Source: Syntrophaceae bacterium UBA6087 | GTDB taxonomy: Bacteria; Desulfobacterota; Desulfomonilia; UBA1062 | NCBI GenBank assembly: GCA_002448235.1 | Contig: DIXF01000011.1 | Coordinates: 62,001 to 126,000, forward strand | Length of the DNA: 64,000 nt | Direction: 5' to 3' | Part shown: piece after piece, positions 60,486 to 64,000 of the stretch | Layout of the letters: each line of letters starts with the position of its first letter | How positions within the stretch are numbered: the first letter of the stretch is position 1 | Notes under the pieces: model-generated | What the model saw: only the letters and a program-made list of their open reading frames with translations | Told to the model about the DNA's origin: nothing | Databases searched by the model: none | Translations under genes and position numbers: made by a program

Positions 60486-62236
60486 TGATAAAAGCGGGCG
60501 TTGCTGCAGCGCTGCTCATCGTTCTCGGTTCGTTCTCCCTTTATTCTGAAGAAATACTCCTGGTCAAGCACGCCCGAAAGCCTGACGTTTCCGGAGTGAC
60601 TACCCCGTATAAGGTGAAGCAGGGTGATACCTTAAGGAAAATCTTTCTGAGAGAATTTCAGGCGCGGCCCCAAGACCTGCCTCAGCTCTACAGGAGTTTC
60701 CGGCATCACAATCCGGGGATAAAAAATCTCGACAGCATTTACCCCGGAAAGAAAGTCATGATCCCGGGCATCCAGCGGAAAAAGAAGGCGGCTCAAACGG
60801 CTCCGGATACATCGAACGTCTATGTGGTGAAAAGGGGGCAGCACCTCGCCATGATCCTCCGGGAGATGTACGGCCTGCCGGACGACCTCATATTCCATGT
60901 GTATATGGACAAGATCAGAAAGCTCAACCCCGATATCGAAAACCTTGATCTCCTGTTCGCGGGCCAGAAGATCCGCTTGCCGGAGATCAAGCAGGCAGAC
61001 AGGAAGGTATCTCCCGAAATTTCCGCTGTTCCGGCCCGGAGCAAAATGCCCGCGCAGAGAAGGGTGAGAAGAGTAATAGTACAGGAACTCGACGATACGG
61101 GGGCTGAGCAGGAGGCTGTTGAAAGCCGGGCAGCCGATGCTTCTCCGGCCGTGAAGAAGGATGCGGTGTCTTCGCATCAAAACCTGCCGGGACAGGAGGT
61201 CAATCCGAAAGGAGAGGTGAAAGGGCAGGGCGAGATTGTCACGACCATAATCGGGTTCGATCCAGGAAACGACAGGGAAACAGCGGCAACAAGGCTCGTG
61301 AGAGAGTCCATACTCCCGGGTCTCAAGGAGATGGGGATCAGGCAGAAAGAGCACGGCACCTATTTCTTGCCCCTGATAAACGATAAGAGCGTATCTTTCG
61401 ATACAAGCGTGATTCCGGTTATCGATCTTGATAATGGCGTGCGGGTTATCATCGATGCAAACGGAAAGATCTCCCGGGAAACCAAAGAGCTTATCGAGCA
61501 GAAGTATCCTTCCACCAGGGTCTTATCCGGTAGTTCCGAGGGGCTGGAACCGCTCATGGAGCGCATATTGAATGCCTGCGGGTACTTCTCCGTCAATAAG
61601 GATGCCGGACCGATCCTTGTGGGAGAGGATGAGAAGGTCCGGTTTTTCGGCAAATGGGTGGTGTATAAGGATTCTTCCCGGCGCAATATCATTGTCGTCA
61701 ACCTCCTCTCGGAAGGAGAGTACAAAACCCCTGAAACGATCAAGCGATATGCTGCACGCTTCGGCATCAACCTTGTCGAAATGGGGGGGATACAGAGCTT
61801 GCCCCGCAAAGAAAGCATCCTGCCGGCTTTTGAGCACTCATATGAAAATCTCTTCACCGAGCTGGGGATGACGTTTGAGAAGCACAAAGAGCTGGAAATC
61901 GTTTCGCTTGATAACTTAAGCATTTCCTACACGGCCCCGCTGCTGGTAGACAAAAACATCCTGACCGAGGAGCAGCCGGACAAGACCATGCTGGATCTTC
62001 TGCAGAAGAGGGGATACAAGGTGATCAATCCGAAAAGCGAGCCCCTCGGGACCATCCTCGATTCACTGGAGAAAAAACATCAGGGTCCTCCGATCAGGGT
62101 GATTGTGGCGAAGAAACGCACGGAAATTGACCTGGCTGCCGTAGAGGTCAACGGCGCCATCATCCTTGAACGGCCCCCGGATAAAGACATCGCGGATTAT
62201 CTCAGCACGTCGCAGCTGAAGATCATCATTTGGTAA
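60485..62236 (+). CDS. Exported protein with two LysM domains and an unknown C-terminal domain
   Basis: A 583-residue protein starting at the TGATG overlap with the PBP1A gene. A signal peptide (VAAALLIVLGSFSLYSE) leads to two LysM-like domains: residues about 40-88 (YKVKQGDTLRKIF...YPGKKVMIP) and 100-160 (YVVKRGQHLAMIL...FAGQKIRLP). A linker of 90 residues follows, then a domain of about 330 residues without known motif. It repeats a VRVIID/ISRETKELIEQKYPS element and ends in SQLKIIIW. LysM domains bind peptidoglycan, so it probably acts with the PBP at the cell wall. Confidence 0.78.
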   Translation: MIKAGVAAALLIVLGSFSLYSEEILLVKHARKPDVSGVTTPYKVKQGDTLRKIFLREFQARPQDLPQLYRSFRHHNPGIKNLDSIYPGKKVMIPGIQRKKKAAQTAPDTSNVYVVKRGQHLAMILREMYGLPDDLIFHVYMDKIRKLNPDIENLDLLFAGQKIRLPEIKQADRKVSPEISAVPARSKMPAQRRVRRVIVQELDDTGAEQEAVESRAADASPAVKKDAVSSHQNLPGQEVNPKGEVKGQGEIVTTIIGFDPGNDRETAATRLVRESILPGLKEMGIRQKEHGTYFLPLINDKSVSFDTSVIPVIDLDNGVRVIIDANGKISRETKELIEQKYPSTRVLSGSSEGLEPLMERILNACGYFSVNKDAGPILVGEDEKVRFFGKWVVYKDSSRRNIIVVNLLSEGEYKTPETIKRYAARFGINLVEMGGIQSLPRKESILPAFEHSYENLFTELGMTFEKHKELEIVSLDNLSISYTAPLLVDKNILTEEQPDKTMLDLLQKRGYKVINPKSEPLGTILDSLEKKHQGPPIRVIVAKKRTEIDLAAVEVNGAIILERPPDKDIADYLSTSQLKIIIW

Positions 62237-62251
62237 CCTTTTTATAACCGG

Positions 62252-62287
62252 AATAAAAAAAGCAGGGGCAACGGTTCCTGCCCCTGC
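62252..62287 (-). terminator. Rho-independent terminator of the solute-binding protein gene
   Basis: On the minus strand GCAGGGGCA (complement of 62279-62287) pairs with TGCCCCTGC (complement of 62262-62270), followed by seven U's (complement of 62255-62261). It closes the gene at 62317-63342. The plus-strand LysM gene ends just before it, so read-through protection in both directions is possible. Confidence 0.8.
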
Positions 62288-62316
62288 GTGTCCATCCTTT
62301 ATATTGCGGCTTCTCC

Positions 62317-63342
62317 TCAGCGGGTGTCCTTGACAGGCTTCGCTATCTGGAGGATCCCCATGGGTATCTGGATACCCAGAGCCTGCATCCTTTCAATGTC
62401 CACGATGATCTTGAGATCTTCCTGGTGCCGTATGGGCATGGATTCGGGTTTCTTTCCATCCTTGAGGATCTTTGTCGCATTCTGCGCCGCGAAGATTCCC
62501 ACGGTATCGAACTCCGTGCCGACGGCCAGAACCGCACCCTTGGTGCTCATGACGGCAAAGCTCACAACGGGGATCTTCTGCTCCCGGCAGTAGGCATCCA
62601 AATCATTGACCGTCTCGAAGTCCCGGATGCCGAAATAGGTGTCAAGGGGAACCGCGAATGCATCAATGCCCTTGTCCTTCAGTTCTTTGAGGGCAGGGGT
62701 AATCTTGTCCTTTTTGTTCACCTGCTTTGAGACTACGGCAAACCCGAAGGCCGGTGCGTTCCTGGTGGCTTCCTGGACATGGGCAATGCCGTTTTCATCA
62801 TCGCTGTAAATCATGCCGATGGTCTTGACCTTGGGGAATGCCGCCCGCAGGATCTTCATGGCGTTTTTCATGTCCATGTAGAGTGTAGCGCCCGTAACGC
62901 CCGGGCCCGCTTCCGTAAGCGATTTGCAGCCCGCTGCCTGCGGGATGGCTACCGCGGTGAAGACGAGCGGAACTCCTGCTGCCGTGATCTTGTCCCGGGC
63001 ATACTTGGTGGCCGGTGTCCCGATGGTCACCGCGAGGTCGGGTTTTGCATCGGCAATGCGGGACCCTTCGCCCCTGATCTTGAAGAGGAGGCCTACCTTG
63101 TCGAAGAATCCGGCCTTCTCGAGGTTGTAATCCAGGATCACCCGGTTCACCTTGAGGTTTTTCCCCAAGGCAAGCCCATCCTTGCCCAACTGGTTGATGA
63201 ACGAATCGTACGTGCGCTGGAACGCGTCGATCTTTGCCACCTGGAGAACCTCTATGCGAAAGACTTTGTCCTCTGCAAAACAGGGTATGGAAAAGATGAA
63301 CAATCCCAGAAGGACAACCGCGGATGCCGAAACTTTTTTCAT
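62317..63342 (-). CDS. ABC transporter substrate-binding protein (ABC_sub_bind/TrpX type)
   Basis: A 341-residue periplasmic binding protein with a signal peptide (SASAVVLLGLFIFSIPCFA). It matches the PF04392-type family: LAVTIGTPATKYA near 100, TGATLYMDMKNAMKILRAAFP, IGMIYSDDENG, and AVGTEFDTVGIFAAQNATKIL. Family members bind tryptophan or other small ligands. The permease and ATPase genes do not adjoin in the window. GGGAGG before the ATG at 63340-63342 fixes the start; the longer frame (from 63405) is unlikely. It ends in a strong terminator. Confidence 0.88.
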   Translation of the reverse strand: MKKVSASAVVLLGLFIFSIPCFAEDKVFRIEVLQVAKIDAFQRTYDSFINQLGKDGLALGKNLKVNRVILDYNLEKAGFFDKVGLLFKIRGEGSRIADAKPDLAVTIGTPATKYARDKITAAGVPLVFTAVAIPQAAGCKSLTEAGPGVTGATLYMDMKNAMKILRAAFPKVKTIGMIYSDDENGIAHVQEATRNAPAFGFAVVSKQVNKKDKITPALKELKDKGIDAFAVPLDTYFGIRDFETVNDLDAYCREQKIPVVSFAVMSTKGAVLAVGTEFDTVGIFAAQNATKILKDGKKPESMPIRHQEDLKIIVDIERMQALGIQIPMGILQIAKPVKDTR

Positions 63343-63551
63343 GAGCCGTTCCTCCCGATTTTTATATGCAGGAAGCTGATCCGTATATCCTGCAAAGTTT
63401 TTCATTTGATATTTGTGTATGGTATCGGCTTTACGGCACAGGCTTATGAATAAATTAAATAAAGGTACAATGACACTATATTATTGAACAAAATAAGATG
63501 GGTACCTCATCATCTGTTGAGATCTGAGAAACCGGGGCGGTATCAGCAAGG

Positions 63552-64000
63552 TCAGAAGAAGGTTTCTATTGCAGTCATGAGCCTGTGAGTCTGGAACCGT
63601 TCGGCAAGGCCCATGTCCCCGTCGAAAATGATCGTCTTGAACCCGTCGCCGAACTCTTCCCGCAAGGCCCCTGCAACCTGGCCCTGGAGCCGCGAAAACG
63701 TATGGCAGCTCTTGTTGTTGTGAAAGAGGACCCCTTCTGCCTGGTAATCCCGCACCATCTGCTTCCACACCTCAATGCGCTGGGCGATCGTAAGGTTCGT
63801 GTACATGGTGCAGTAGGCCTCGGCCATACTGGTCAGCAGATTGTCGTAATCCGATGCATCGAGCTCCTTTTTCCACACATCCAGATACGTGGAGCCCACC
63901 ACCGCCACCCCACGCTCGCCTAAAACCCGCTTGAGCCTGCCGAAGTTAAACCACGTGGCCAGGTTGTCCCACAGCACGCGGTGCTTCTCTCTGCCGGGTG
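63552..64000 (-). CDS. Benzoyl-CoA reductase / 2-hydroxyacyl-CoA dehydratase subunit, C-terminal part
   Basis: The gene enters from the right edge; 149 C-terminal residues are present and the stop is at 63552-63554. The pieces HRVLWDNLATWFNFGR, VLFHNNKSCHTFSRLQG and IIFDGDMGLAERFQTHRL match the HgdB/BcrB-like family: a Cys that helps hold a [4Fe-4S] cluster (SCHTFS) and the C-terminal DGDM. These enzymes use radical chemistry to dehydrate 2-hydroxyacyl-CoAs or to reduce the benzoyl-CoA ring. Which of the two cannot be said from this part. Confidence 0.85.
   Translation of the reverse strand, partial: PGREKHRVLWDNLATWFNFGRLKRVLGERGVAVVGSTYLDVWKKELDASDYDNLLTSMAEAYCTMYTNLTIAQRIEVWKQMVRDYQAEGVLFHNNKSCHTFSRLQGQVAGALREEFGDGFKTIIFDGDMGLAERFQTHRLMTAIETFF

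Overview
This 64 kb window is a GC-rich bacterial chromosome segment, densely packed with housekeeping and regulatory genes. The host looks like an anaerobic, double-membraned bacterium of the former Deltaproteobacteria (Desulfobacterota, possibly near the syntrophic aromatic degraders). The evidence is an AhbC-type radical SAM enzyme inside a siroheme/heme cluster, a C-terminal piece of a benzoyl-CoA reductase / 2-hydroxyacyl-CoA dehydratase subunit, an MglA-like GTPase with a DUF4388 partner, an LptE-like lipoprotein, and a probable selenoprotein. Taxonomy is inference. I saw no insertion sequence, prophage, CRISPR array or replication origin.

Layout. 1-3540: a minus-strand pterin operon (QueD/PTPS-like, FolE2, AIR-synthase-like), then phoH-ybeY, then five tRNA genes (Pro, Arg, His, Arg, Lys) with a recognisable promoter and terminator. 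3630-9325: a two-repeat acidic protein, a membrane protein divergent from a TetR regulator, a TPR protein, and a CheD-like / small ORF / HDOD signalling group. 9505-16283: envelope and Fe-S proteins, two lipoproteins, an esterase, a crotonase and ArfB. 16331-22501: acyl-CoA ligase, RNase Z, a diadenylate cyclase, a membrane gluzincin and a QueG-like Fe-S protein. 22514-30588: an eight-gene, mostly overlapping minus-strand operon for tetrapyrrole synthesis (TPR-HTH protein, hydrolase, precorrin-2 dehydrogenase, HemX/CcsA, hemA, hemC, cobA-hemD, ahbC).

30703-43560: a DUF1573 gene interrupted by one in-frame TGA that aligns with a conserved Cys (candidate selenocysteine), murJ, a GAF/degenerate GGDEF/degenerate HD-GYP protein facing an NtrC-type regulator, and a chain of closely spaced genes (MBL hydrolase, lipoprotein, coaBC, family 4 UDG, nfeD, TIM-barrel protein, recJ). 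43484-47962: a four-gene minus-strand MglA-GTPase operon. 48238-64000: recD2, an oppDF ATPase pair without permeases, a DUF1848 protein, rpsT, a minus-strand leuS-lptE-holA operon, a PBP1A/LysM pair, a solute-binding protein and the partial dehydratase subunit.

The most noteworthy signals are the DUF1573 candidate selenoprotein with a SECIS-like hairpin, the MglA operon whose GTPase carries an extra C-terminal module, a 59-codon ORF that exactly bridges the CheD-like and HDOD genes, a CheD homologue that has lost its catalytic Cys, and three perfect inverted repeats next to promoters or regulators. Function calls rest on motif recognition by eye; no database search was run.
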